A DNA stretch of 64,000 bases, taken from Pigmentiphaga sp. H8. Lineage in GTDB: Bacteria > Pseudomonadota > Gammaproteobacteria > Burkholderiales > Burkholderiaceae_B. The stretch's first letter is position 1, and the number at the start of each line of letters is the position of its first letter. Position numbers and translations under genes: made by a program. A model generated the notes under the pieces. It ran no database searches and was not told the origin of the DNA. It saw only the letters and a list, made by a program, of their open reading frames with translations. The DNA lies in the NCBI RefSeq assembly GCF_003854895.1, contig NZ_CP033966.1:5828001-5892000 (forward strand), in the 5' to 3' direction. Shown one piece after another: positions 19,479 to 27,824 of this stretch.

Positions 19479-20471
19479 ATGTCCAAACTGAGACTTTCCC
19501 TGGGCTGCTGGGACTATGACCGCACCCGCGCGCTGATGGACGGTACCGTCGTTCCCGACGGCATCGACCTGAACTACCTGAACATGCCGGTCGAGGAAAC
19601 CTTCTTCCGCATGCTGCGGCATCGCGAGTTCGACGTGGCCGAGATGTCGCTGTCGTCCTACACCGTGTCGCTGTTCAAGCCCGAGCGGCCCTTCATCGCG
19701 ATCCCCATCTTCCCCTCGCGCTTCTTCCGCCACTCGTGCATCTACGTAAACGCGGACGCGGGCATCCGCGAACCCAAGGACCTGATCGGCAAGCGCATCG
19801 GCACGCCCGAGTACCAGATGACCGCGCCGGTGTGGATCCGCGGCATCCTGGACGAACACTACGGCGTGCCCGTGGACAGCGTGACCTACGTCACCGGCGG
19901 CGAGGAAGAGCCCGGCCGCCCCGAGAAGCTCAAGATCGACCTGCCGCCCAACATCAAAGTCGAGCAGATCGGCCCCACGCAGACCCTGTCGCAAATGCTG
20001 CTGGACGGCGAGATCGATGCCCTGCACACCGCGCGCATGCCGTCCACCTTCCTGACCGGCAAGGGCAAGGTCACGCGCCTGTTCCCCGATTTCGAGGCGG
20101 TCGAGCGCGAGTACTTCCGCAGCACGGGGATCTTCCCCATCATGCACACGCTGGTCATCCGCCGCGAGATCTACGAAGCCAACCGCTGGGTCGCGCAGTC
20201 GCTGTACAAGGCCTTCGTGCAGGCGCAGCAGGTGGCCTACCAGAACCTGCGCGAGACCGCCGCGCTCAAGATCATGCACCCCTGGCTGCTGGGCAACATG
20301 GAGGCGGTGGTCAAGGAAATGGGCGAGGACTTCTGGGCCTACGGCTTCGAGAACAACCGCAAGACGCTGGAGACCTTCCTGCGCTACCACCACCAGGGCG
20401 GACTGTCGAAGAAGCTGCTGACGCCGGAAGACCTGTTCGCGCCGGAGACGTTCGAGGCGTTCAAGATCTAG
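19479..20471 (+). CDS. 4,5-dihydroxyphthalate decarboxylase (Pht5)-family / substrate-binding-like protein
   Basis: 330 residues, no signal peptide. The opening L-R-L-S-L-G-C-W-D-Y-D-R-T, the early P-D-G-I-D-L-N-Y segment and the E-E-T-F-F-R-M-L-R-H-R-E-F-D motif are those of the Pht5 / 4,5-dihydroxyphthalate decarboxylase group, which shares the type 2 periplasmic-binding fold. Members are annotated either as decarboxylases or as ABC substrate-binding proteins. Lack of a signal peptide favours a cytoplasmic enzyme. Paired with the Bug gene 31 bp upstream. Decarboxylation of a hydroxylated aromatic acid is an inference from family membership. Confidence 0.75.
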   Translation: MSKLRLSLGCWDYDRTRALMDGTVVPDGIDLNYLNMPVEETFFRMLRHREFDVAEMSLSSYTVSLFKPERPFIAIPIFPSRFFRHSCIYVNADAGIREPKDLIGKRIGTPEYQMTAPVWIRGILDEHYGVPVDSVTYVTGGEEEPGRPEKLKIDLPPNIKVEQIGPTQTLSQMLLDGEIDALHTARMPSTFLTGKGKVTRLFPDFEAVEREYFRSTGIFPIMHTLVIRREIYEANRWVAQSLYKAFVQAQQVAYQNLRETAALKIMHPWLLGNMEAVVKEMGEDFWAYGFENNRKTLETFLRYHHQGGLSKKLLTPEDLFAPETFEAFKI

Positions 20472-20506
20472 GCGCGAACCGTCCGGGCACTACCGGCCTC
20501 CTCGGC

Positions 20507-21481
20507 CTACTCGACGCTGATGTTGGCCTCGCGTATCAGTTGCTTGTAGTGCTCGGACTCCCGCCGGATATCGGCCGCCGCCCGCTCGGGCGAGTTGCCG
20601 ATCGGCTCGATGCCTATCGCGCGGATCCGCTGCGCGACGTCGGGATTGCCGAGGATCTCCACGGCCGCCTTGTTCAGGCGATTCACGATGTCTCGCGGTG
20701 TCCCGGCCGGCGCCAGCAGCGCATGCGCGGAAGCGGTATTGAGCCCGGGATATCCCGATTCCGCGACGGTCGGCACGTCGGGCGCGGCGCTCGACCGCTT
20801 GGGCATGCCCACGGCGATGATCTTGATTTTGCCGGACGAGCGGTGCTGCAGAGCCGGACCGGGGTCCCACGTGAAATCGACCTGACCGGCGATGACATCC
20901 TGCAGCGCCTGCCCCGCTCCTTTATAGGGAATGTGACGGGCGGTGACGCCCGTTGCGCGGGCGAACTCGGCCTGAGCCATGTGCAGGGCGCTGCCGCTGC
21001 CGGCTGAACTGTAGGTAACGGTATTCGGATGCGCCTTCAGATAGGCCACGAACTCCGTCACGGTGTCGACCGGCAGGCCCGCGCGGACCACCAGCCAGAG
21101 GGGATTCAAGGCTACCTGGGTGATCGGCGTGAAGTCCTTCAGGGGATCGAAGGCCATGCTCCGATACAGGTGCGGATTGGTGGTCAGCATGCCGCCGGAA
21201 GTCTGCAGCAGCGTATAGCCGTCCGCGGGCGCCCGCGCCACGAATTCCCCCGCGATGTTGCCGTTCGCGCCGCCGCGGTTCTCGACGAAGACCGTCTGGC
21301 CCAGCTTCTTGGTCAGCTCGCCTGCCATGAGCCGCCCGAGTACGTCGACGGCACCGCCGGGCGGGGTCGTGACGACGATGCGCACGGGACGGTTGGGATA
21401 ATCGGCGTCCGCCGCGACGGCGGGCGCCGAGATGCAGCACGCGAGCAAGACGGCCGCGGCACCGTAAACATGTTTCATCAT
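20507..21481 (-). CDS. Bug/TctC-family periplasmic receptor
   Basis: 324 residues starting M-M-K; the second ATG at 21,478 is better placed behind the AAGGAG ribosome-binding site. Signal peptide about residues 1-23 (A-P-A-V-A-A-D). Mature domain Y-P-N-R-P-V-R-I-V-V-T-T with P-P-G-G-A-V-D-V. Third gene of a tight minus-strand operon after the M29-like and SMP-30 genes (7 bp after the SMP-30 stop). Confidence 0.92.
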   Translation of the reverse strand: MMKHVYGAAAVLLACCISAPAVAADADYPNRPVRIVVTTPPGGAVDVLGRLMAGELTKKLGQTVFVENRGGANGNIAGEFVARAPADGYTLLQTSGGMLTTNPHLYRSMAFDPLKDFTPITQVALNPLWLVVRAGLPVDTVTEFVAYLKAHPNTVTYSSAGSGSALHMAQAEFARATGVTARHIPYKGAGQALQDVIAGQVDFTWDPGPALQHRSSGKIKIIAVGMPKRSSAAPDVPTVAESGYPGLNTASAHALLAPAGTPRDIVNRLNKAAVEILGNPDVAQRIRAIGIEPIGNSPERAAADIRRESEHYKQLIREANISVE

Positions 21482-21488
21482 CGTCTCC

Positions 21489-22475
21489 TTATCGGAATTT
21501 CTGGTTCCAGTGCGCCGGCGGTACGCCGGCCACGGGCGAACGAAACATGCCGAGGGTGTCGCCCCCCAGCGAGCCCAGGTACACGGTGCGCAGGTCGGGA
21601 CCGCCGAAGGTCACGCTGGCGATGTTCTTCAGCACGCGCGTGGGCGTGTGCTGCACGTCTTCGCGCTCAATGGTGCCCGCCGCCAGCCGGCGCTCGATCC
21701 TGTCGACGTGCTGCGCATCCAGCTCCTCCAGCACCGTCTGCACGCTGCCGTCGGGCGCGATCCTGAGCAGCCGGTTGCTGACGATGCTCGCCGCCCACAG
21801 ATGCCCTTCTGCATCGAAGGCGGCGCCGTCCGCGAAGGTCCCATGGCCGAAGCGGGCGAAGACCGTGCGGTCCGCCAGGTGGTCGCCCTTCAGGGCGAAC
21901 CGGGTGACGCGCCTGCCGAAGGTCTCGACGACATAGATGTATCGCCCGCCGGCATCGATCCGGACTTCGTTGGCGAAGGCGAAGCCATCGGCGACGATCC
22001 GGGGTCCCTTCGCATCGATCAGGATCAGGTAGCCATCGTCCATCGTCGGGCCGCCAAGCGGCGCGAAGGCCTTCGAGATCGGCCACTGGCGCGTCGTGAC
22101 CGTGACCCAGGTGCGGCCGCGATCGTCCAGCATCACGAAGTTGGTGGCTCCCAGGGGCAGGCCGTCCAGCTCGGCCAGCACCAGTTCGAGAGCGCCCTCG
22201 CCCGTCAATCGCCAGAGCCCGCCCGCCGGCCCCATGTTCGCGACCAGAAAGGAATTGTCGGGCATCCATGCAATGCCGTTGGGAATCCACGGCGCGCCAT
22301 CCACCTCGGCATGGTTGCCGATCGCGCGCTGCGTGCCGTCCGGGGCGATGTGCATGATGCCGTGGCCCAGGTGCGCGACGAACATGTCGCCGTGGCGGTT
22401 GCACAGTACGCATTCCGGCCGGCGCAGGCCATGGCCGACGGGCTCGACATCTGAAAGGGAAAAGGAAAGCGGCAC
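21489..22475 (-). CDS. SMP-30/gluconolactonase/LRE-family protein
   Basis: 328 residues forming a six-bladed beta-propeller. Metal ligands are recognisable: Glu in R-R-P-E-C-V (about residue 20), Asn in P-N-G-I-A-W and Asp in F-A-D-G-A-A-F-D. The family hydrolyses lactones of sugar or aromatic-derived acids. The start is a GTG at 22,475, without a strong ribosome-binding site. Middle gene of the operon, 23 bp after the M29-like gene. Confidence 0.85.
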   Translation of the reverse strand: MPLSFSLSDVEPVGHGLRRPECVLCNRHGDMFVAHLGHGIMHIAPDGTQRAIGNHAEVDGAPWIPNGIAWMPDNSFLVANMGPAGGLWRLTGEGALELVLAELDGLPLGATNFVMLDDRGRTWVTVTTRQWPISKAFAPLGGPTMDDGYLILIDAKGPRIVADGFAFANEVRIDAGGRYIYVVETFGRRVTRFALKGDHLADRTVFARFGHGTFADGAAFDAEGHLWAASIVSNRLLRIAPDGSVQTVLEELDAQHVDRIERRLAAGTIEREDVQHTPTRVLKNIASVTFGGPDLRTVYLGSLGGDTLGMFRSPVAGVPPAHWNQKFR

Positions 22476-22498
22476 GTCTGGCTACCGGTATGGTGAAA

Positions 22499-23608
22499 TC
22501 AGGCGCCGACTTCGTGGTTCAGTTCGTACGCGTCTTCCGATCCCGGGTGGCGCCGAAGGATGTCCTGGATCGCGGGCGACTCCAGCAGCAGGAATTCGCC
22601 CTGGCGCCAGAACTGACGATCGTCCAGCCAGATATCGGGATCCAGGACGGGCAGCGAGATTTCGCCCGGCATGGCGTGGCCGACGGCATGGAAGTGCATC
22701 AGGCGCGGGTTGTTGTGCGACATGAGCTGCCAGTGATTCAGGTCTTTTTCCGGATCGCAGCAGGGCCGGGCCTGGGGATTGATGCCCGCGTGCCAGGAGT
22801 TGATAAGCATGGGATCGACGCCGTTCCTGCGCCCCAGGCTGTGCAGCAGCGATTCGGCCTTGGCAACCTCCTCGGCATCGCCTTCCAGGCTCACGATGCG
22901 ATCGGCGCGCACCTCGGCGGTGACCGGACTCCGAAGCAGCAGGCCGTCGCCGATGTCGTGATTCGCGGAGCTTGCCAGCCAGCGGATCACGAGCCGCCCG
23001 GAGGCCCCGTGCGAACGGATCGGGTTGTGCGTGCCTATCGGAAACGTGAGCACGGTAAACGGTTGCGTGGGCGCGGACGCGGGAGGCGGTGTGACGTGGC
23101 CTCGCAAATCCGTGCCGAGCGGACACGTCACACGCCAGTTCGTGGCCCCGCGCAGTTCGCGCGCGATGGCATCGCCGGCTTCCAGCCAGACGCCGTACGG
23201 CACCGTGGCCCAGCGCGAGGCAAGAACGTTCCTGTTGGTGGCGTAGTTGAGCACGTGGACGCCCGCGCCGATCGGCGGGCGCAGGCGCAGCATCGCGCCC
23301 ATGTAATGGCTCAGGATGGTGACGTCGGCCTGGGCCATGGCCTCCACGATGTGGGGCGGGATGGCCTCGGGGCCTGCGAGCCGCTCGCCGCATCCCAGGC
23401 TGGTCACGGTCGCGCCGAGTGCGCGCGCCCCTTGCTCGATCGCGGCAACGACCTCGCGCTCGACGGCGGGGTTGCCTTCTTCGTGGATCAGCACGACGCG
23501 CTGCCCGTTCCTGATACCGGCGCAATCGACCAGCAGATTGCGCAGGCCCGCTTCGATCAGGGGCTTTCCACCCCCGGCGCTGACGTCTTTTCTGAGGTTG
23601 CTGTCCAT
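22499..23608 (-). CDS. M29-like metallopeptidase-fold protein (NicX-type dioxygenase possible)
   Basis: 369 residues from the ATG at 23,608. N-terminal domain has N-G-Q-R-V-V-L-I-H-E-E and alternating Gly/Ala-rich segments; the C-terminal part has candidate metal ligands in S-W-H-A-G, M-H-F-H-A-V-G-H and a closing acidic segment. This layout recalls the M29 aminopeptidase / 2,5-dihydroxypyridine 5,6-dioxygenase (NicX) superfamily, in which ring-cleaving enzymes evolved from the peptidase fold. First gene of the operon with SMP-30 lactonase and Bug, and divergent from a LysR gene. A ring-cleavage role is an inference; assignment is moderate. Confidence 0.55.
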   Translation of the reverse strand: MDSNLRKDVSAGGGKPLIEAGLRNLLVDCAGIRNGQRVVLIHEEGNPAVEREVVAAIEQGARALGATVTSLGCGERLAGPEAIPPHIVEAMAQADVTILSHYMGAMLRLRPPIGAGVHVLNYATNRNVLASRWATVPYGVWLEAGDAIARELRGATNWRVTCPLGTDLRGHVTPPPASAPTQPFTVLTFPIGTHNPIRSHGASGRLVIRWLASSANHDIGDGLLLRSPVTAEVRADRIVSLEGDAEEVAKAESLLHSLGRRNGVDPMLINSWHAGINPQARPCCDPEKDLNHWQLMSHNNPRLMHFHAVGHAMPGEISLPVLDPDIWLDDRQFWRQGEFLLLESPAIQDILRRHPGSEDAYELNHEVGA

Positions 23609-23690
23609 GGCATGACGATGACGGCCCCGCGCCGGAGGATCCGGGGCGACGACAGTGCGCAAGATTACCCTCCGCTCGCCAGGCGCTCCA

Positions 23691-23707
23691 TTAGCCTTGC
23701 CAACTAA
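23691..23707. promoter_or_regulatory. Candidate LysR box TTAG-N9-CTAA
   Basis: Imperfect palindrome TTAGCCTTGCCAACTAA lies between the divergent M29-like operon (start 23,608) and the LysR gene (start 23,821), the place where a LysR regulator normally binds. Confidence 0.4.
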
Positions 23708-23820
23708 GTGAACTTCCATCTCGTGAATATTGGCCCTCGCGGGTTGCCGCCCGCCGCTAAACTAGCCGGCATCTGCGCGCGACGGCAGCCATTCCGGCGA
23801 TCGAGGAGGTGCATCCACAG

Positions 23821-24726
23821 ATGGATATACGAGACATCGATCTCAACTTGCTGCGGCTGTTCGACGCCATCTATCGGTCCGGCAGCGTGAGCCGCGCGGC
23901 CGATGCGCTGAACCTGTCGCAGCCGGCGGCAAGCCAGGGACTGACTCGGCTGCGCGTAAGCCTGGGAGACCCCCTGTTCGTGCGGGCGCCCGGCGGCGTG
24001 CGGCCGACGCTGCGCGGCGCACGCCTGGCGCATGCCGTCCAGGGAGCCATCGCCATGATCGAAGCGGCCCTCAACGAGGGCGAGCAGTTCGAGCCGTCGA
24101 CATCGCGGATGCGGCTTCGGCTTCACCTGAACGACATCGGCGAGGCACTCTTCCTGCCCAGGCTGATCGAGACGCTGAGAAAAGAAGCCCCCGGCGTCAC
24201 GGTGGACAGCTGCGCGCTGCCGCATGACGCGATCTGCGCGTCGCTCGATGCGGGCATCGTCGATCTGGCGCTCGGCTTCATCCCGGACCTGGTGGGGACC
24301 CAGAGCCTGGAACTGGTGCGCGACAGGTATTCCGTCCTTCTGCGAGCGGGACACCCGGCCCTGCTCGGGCAAGGTGGCGGTGCCCTGACGCGGGAACAGC
24401 TGGGCCGCCTGGATTATGTCGCGATACGCGCCTACGGCGATACCGTCCGGGTCCTGCAGGAAATGGGCATCGACAAGAAGATCCGCATCACCTCGTCGAA
24501 TTTCCTGGCCTTGCCGGCCATCGTGAAGACCACGGACCTGGCGGTGGTACTGCCGATAGGGCTTGCGAACTACTTTGCCGACTCGGGAGGCTACGCGGTA
24601 AGCGAGGCCCAGTTCGCCCACGGGGATTTTCCCGTCATGCTCCACTGGAGCAAGCGGTTCGAACTCGATCCCGCGCACCAGTGGATGCGTGACCTGGTCA
24701 TCCGGCTGTTCAAGGGATCGAGATAG
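23821..24726 (+). CDS. LysR-family transcriptional regulator (NodD/NahR-like N-terminus)
   Basis: 301 residues from the ATG at 23,821, chosen over an in-frame GTG at 23,809 because GAGGAGG immediately precedes the GTG and is correctly spaced (11 bp) for the ATG. N-terminus M-D-I-R-D-I-D-L-N-L-L-R-L-F-D-A-I is that of NodD/NahR/LinR-type regulators; HTH A-A-D-A-L-N-L-S-Q-P-A-A-S-Q. Divergent from the M29-like/SMP-30/Bug operon, its likely target. Confidence 0.92.
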   Translation: MDIRDIDLNLLRLFDAIYRSGSVSRAADALNLSQPAASQGLTRLRVSLGDPLFVRAPGGVRPTLRGARLAHAVQGAIAMIEAALNEGEQFEPSTSRMRLRLHLNDIGEALFLPRLIETLRKEAPGVTVDSCALPHDAICASLDAGIVDLALGFIPDLVGTQSLELVRDRYSVLLRAGHPALLGQGGGALTREQLGRLDYVAIRAYGDTVRVLQEMGIDKKIRITSSNFLALPAIVKTTDLAVVLPIGLANYFADSGGYAVSEAQFAHGDFPVMLHWSKRFELDPAHQWMRDLVIRLFKGSR

Positions 24727-24741
24727 GGCGAGCCGGCTTGG

Positions 24742-25791
24742 CTACGGGCACGGATTCGGCTGCGCCCGGTGTATGGCCTCGATGCCCTCGATCACCGCCG
24801 CCGGCAGCACGACCTGCGCGCTGGCGATGTTCTCCTGCAACTGCGCCATCGAGGTCGCGCCGATCAGGTTGCTGGCCACGAAGGGCCGGCTGTTCACCCA
24901 GGCCAGCGCCATCTGCGCCGGCACGAGGCCATGGTCGCGCGCGAGTTCCACGTACCGGCGCGCGGCCGATTCGGCCTCGGGCCCGTCATAGCGGGTGAAG
25001 CGCGAGAACAGCGTCAGGCGCGCGCCCTCGGGCCGCGCCCCGCCCAGGTACTTGCCGGACAGCACGCCCATGCCCAGCGGCGAATAGGCCAGCAGGCTGA
25101 CCTGTTCGAACTGCGTGAACTCGGACAGGCCGATTTCGTACACGCGGTTGAGCAGGCTGTAGGGGTTCTGGATGGATGCGATGCGCGGCAGGCCGTGCGT
25201 CTCGGACAGCTTCAGGAACTGCGCCACGCCCCAGGGCGTCTCGTTCGAGACGCCGATGTGCCGGACCTTGCCCTCGCGCACGAAGTCCTGCAGCACCGAC
25301 AGCGTTTCCTCGATGGGCACGGTGTGGTCGTCCTTCACCCAGGGATAGGCGAGCTGGCCGAAGGTGGCCGTGGTGCGGTCGGGCCAGTGCAGCTGGTAGA
25401 GGTCGAGGTAGTCCGTCTGCAGGCGCTTGAGGCTGTCGTGCAGCGCGGCGGTCAGGTTCTTGCGGTCCAGGAAGGGCTTGCCGTCGCGGATGTGGCCGGG
25501 GCGCTTGGCGTCGCGCAGCGGGCCGGCGACCTTGCTGGTCAGCACGATGTCATGGCGGCGGCCGGTACGGGCCAGCCAGGTGCCGATGTAGGTTTCGGTG
25601 CGGCCCTGGGTCTCGGCCTTGGGCGGCACCGGATACATCTCGGCGGCATCCACCAGGTTCACGCCCTGCGCCAGCGCATGGTCCAGTTGCTCGTGGGCGT
25701 CGGCTTCGCTGTTCTGTTCGCCCCAGGTCATGGTTCCCAGCCCGATCACGCTGACTTCGAGATCGGTGCGTCCCAGTTTGCGGTATTCCAC
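24742..25791 (-). CDS. tas: Tas-like aldo/keto reductase
   Basis: 349 residues from a GTG at 25,791, supported by GGAG 7 bp upstream and by agreement with the Tas N-terminus. Sequence follows E. coli Tas closely, as recalled: L-G-L-G-T-M-T-W-G-E-Q-N-S-E-A-D-A-H-E-Q-L followed by V-D-A-A-E-M-Y-P-V-P-P. Catalytic Asp and Tyr are in D-A-A-E-M-Y, the Lys in L-T-S-K-V, the His in Y-Q-L-H-W-P. NADPH-dependent reductase of aldehydes or ketones. Convergent with the LysR gene (15 bp between stops). Confidence 0.92.
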   Translation of the reverse strand: MEYRKLGRTDLEVSVIGLGTMTWGEQNSEADAHEQLDHALAQGVNLVDAAEMYPVPPKAETQGRTETYIGTWLARTGRRHDIVLTSKVAGPLRDAKRPGHIRDGKPFLDRKNLTAALHDSLKRLQTDYLDLYQLHWPDRTTATFGQLAYPWVKDDHTVPIEETLSVLQDFVREGKVRHIGVSNETPWGVAQFLKLSETHGLPRIASIQNPYSLLNRVYEIGLSEFTQFEQVSLLAYSPLGMGVLSGKYLGGARPEGARLTLFSRFTRYDGPEAESAARRYVELARDHGLVPAQMALAWVNSRPFVASNLIGATSMAQLQENIASAQVVLPAAVIEGIEAIHRAQPNPCP

Positions 25792-25921
25792 GTCTGTGCT
25801 CCGGTTGTGGGTTGTCCCGCCCAAGGTTACTGCATGGCCGCTGTCGCCTGCATGAAAGCCGCCCGCGGGAGCCTAAAATAGCGGGCACCCAAATAAATAA
25901 ACCCCGCAGGAGAACCCTCGC

Positions 25922-26263
25922 ATGCAAGAGGATGACGGCCGCGAACCCGACTATCGCTTCACGCTGGCCAACGAACGCACCTTCCTCGCCTGGATACGCA
26001 CCGCGCTTGCCGTGCTGGCTGGCGCCATCCTGCTCCACCAGTTCGGCGGCGTGGTCCAGCCGCATTGGCCGCTGCTGGCGCTGAGCGTGGCGATGACCGT
26101 TGCCGGCCTGATCTTCTGCTGCGGCGCCTATTTCCAGTGGAAGGCCAACCAGCAGGCCATGCGGCATTCGCGGCCGCTGCCGCGCTCGGCGCTGATTCCG
26201 CTGGCCGCGGGCGTGACCCTGCTGGTTGCCGTGGTGGCCGGCCTGTTCGTGCTGTTCCGATGA
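25922..26263 (+). CDS. yidH: YidH-like DUF202 inner-membrane protein
   Basis: 113 residues with three predicted membrane helices. The N-terminus E-P-D-Y-R-F-T-L-A-N-E-R-T-F-L-A-W-I-R-T-A-L is the DUF202 signature and matches E. coli YidH. Function is unknown. The stop overlaps the start of the next DUF202 gene (ATGA), showing translational coupling. Confidence 0.93.
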   Translation: MQEDDGREPDYRFTLANERTFLAWIRTALAVLAGAILLHQFGGVVQPHWPLLALSVAMTVAGLIFCCGAYFQWKANQQAMRHSRPLPRSALIPLAAGVTLLVAVVAGLFVLFR

Positions 26264-26568
26264 GTTCGCAACTCGACCCAGGGCTGCAACCCCAGCGCAC
26301 CGCGCTGTCCTGGGGCCGCACCGGCCTGTCGATGACCGCCGTGGCGCTGCTGGTGCTGCGCGCGGGCGTGCAGGAAAACCAGCCGGCGTTCCTCGTCGTG
26401 GGCGCGCTGGACATGCTGTGCGCCATCCTGTTCTTCGCGACCGCGTCGTGGCGCCGGTCGGCCCTGGCCCTGGACAAGATCCATGCCGCCTCGTCGGCGT
26501 GGATGGCGGGCATCACCGCGCTGGTGGCCATCACGAGCCTGGCCGGGACCTGGCTCGTGCTGAGCTAG
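26260..26568 (+). CDS. yidG: YidG-like DUF202 inner-membrane protein
   Basis: 102 residues, three predicted membrane helices. N-terminus D-P-G-L-Q-P-Q-R-T-A-L-S-W-G-R-T matches the YidG type of DUF202. Start overlaps the yidH stop by 4 bp, so the two small membrane proteins are probably made in fixed ratio and may form a heteromeric complex. Convergent with the isochorismatase gene, 1 bp between stops. Confidence 0.92.
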   Translation: MSSQLDPGLQPQRTALSWGRTGLSMTAVALLVLRAGVQENQPAFLVVGALDMLCAILFFATASWRRSALALDKIHAASSAWMAGITALVAITSLAGTWLVLS

Positions 26569-26569
26569 T

Positions 26570-27214
26570 TCAGTCCCTGCCCTTGGCCACCAGCGACTTG
26601 AACTCGTCCACGTTCATCACGTGCGCGGTCGAGAACGCGAGGATGGTCAGCGTGGCCTTGTGCACCTCGGCCGCGCTCATCGCGCCCCAGCCCACGTCGG
26701 GATAGTCGAAGGTGCCGGTGGCGTCGGCCAGGAACGCCACCTTGTAGTTGTGGAACATCGCGTCGCGCGCCGTGGCGTGGCAGCAGTTCTCGGTGGTGGT
26801 GCCCGAGACCACGACGTTGCGTATGCCCCATTCGCGCAGGATGATGTCCAGGTCGGTGCCGTAGAAGCCGCTGTAGCGGTGCTTCTTGATGACGTGCTCG
26901 CCCTGGGCCGGCGCGAGTTCGGGGTAGATGTCGGCGCCGGTGGTTCCGTCCACCAGCGACGAGTGGTCGGCGATGGGCCCGTACAGGTCGCGGAACACCC
27001 CCATGTCGCAACCGTCGTCGCGATGCACGTGCGCGGTGTAGAGCACGCGTATCCCCTGCTCGCGGCAAAAGCGCAGGGTCTCGGCCAGCTTGCCGACCAT
27101 GTCCTTGGCCTGCCGGGACTGGAGCTTGGCGCCGTCGGCGACGAAGTCGTTCTGCATGTCCACCACGACCATGGCGGTGTGGCGGGGATCGATGCGGTCG
27201 AAGCGGTAGGGCAT
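26570..27214 (-). CDS. Isochorismatase-family cysteine hydrolase
   Basis: 214 residues from the ATG at 27,214, which has an AAGGAG ribosome-binding site; the longer frame crosses the divergent promoter region. Catalytic triad of the family: Asp in V-V-D-M-Q-N-D-F (about residue 19), Lys in V-I-K-K-H-R-Y-S-G-F, and nucleophile Cys in T-T-T-E-N-C-C-H-A-T-A (about residue 155). Members hydrolyse amides such as nicotinamide, N-carbamoylsarcosine or ureido compounds; substrate unknown. Divergent from a MarR gene. Confidence 0.9.
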   Translation of the reverse strand: MPYRFDRIDPRHTAMVVVDMQNDFVADGAKLQSRQAKDMVGKLAETLRFCREQGIRVLYTAHVHRDDGCDMGVFRDLYGPIADHSSLVDGTTGADIYPELAPAQGEHVIKKHRYSGFYGTDLDIILREWGIRNVVVSGTTTENCCHATARDAMFHNYKVAFLADATGTFDYPDVGWGAMSAAEVHKATLTILAFSTAHVMNVDEFKSLVAKGRD

Positions 27215-27317
27215 GGCGGTCTCCTTGATCATCGACGAGCGCTGACAGACTGCATAATATAGCCACTTCCGCCGTGCGCCCGACTGCCATCCCATCGCCG
27301 CGGCGCCCCAATCGACC

Positions 27318-27812
27318 ATGCCGAAGAAGACTCCGCCCGACCCGACCGTCCCGCTCGAGCACCGCATCGCCTATCAGGCGCTGATGATCGCGACGCGCAT
27401 CTCGCAGTTCCTGTCACCCATGTGGGAAGAAAAATACGGCCTGACGACCATCACGTGGCGCGTGATGGCGGTGGTCGGACGCTACGGCCCGCTGTCGGCC
27501 AAGGAAGTGGCCGAACACACGAGCACGGACGCCTTTTTCGTCTCGCGGGCCATCGTGCAGCTGACCAGGCAGGGCTACATGACCAAGGGCGTCGACCCGC
27601 GCGATCGCCGGCGCTCCGTGCTGCGGTTGACCGCGGCGGGCGAGCGGGCGCGCCTCGACGTGGAGCAGGTGATGAGCGCCCTGGAGCACGACGTGCTGGG
27701 TGCCATGGGCCCGGGGGAAGAGCGCCACATCCGGGAGATCCTGGGCAGGCTGGCGGCCACGGCCTCGGACCGGCTGAAGTCTCCCCGGACCTGGAAAGAC
27801 TTCGCCGACTGA
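27318..27812 (+). CDS. MarR-family transcriptional regulator
   Basis: 164 residues. Winged HTH at about residues 50-110 (S-A-K-E-V-A-E-H-T-S-T-D-A-F-F-V-S-R-A-I-V-Q-L), with the D-P-R-D-R-R wing characteristic of MarR. The divergent isochorismatase gene starts 103 bp away across an AT-rich stretch (CATAATATAG at about 27,253), suggesting autoregulation and control of that gene. Confidence 0.92.
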   Translation: MPKKTPPDPTVPLEHRIAYQALMIATRISQFLSPMWEEKYGLTTITWRVMAVVGRYGPLSAKEVAEHTSTDAFFVSRAIVQLTRQGYMTKGVDPRDRRRSVLRLTAAGERARLDVEQVMSALEHDVLGAMGPGEERHIREILGRLAATASDRLKSPRTWKDFAD

Positions 27813-27824
27813 CCCCGCGGCGGC

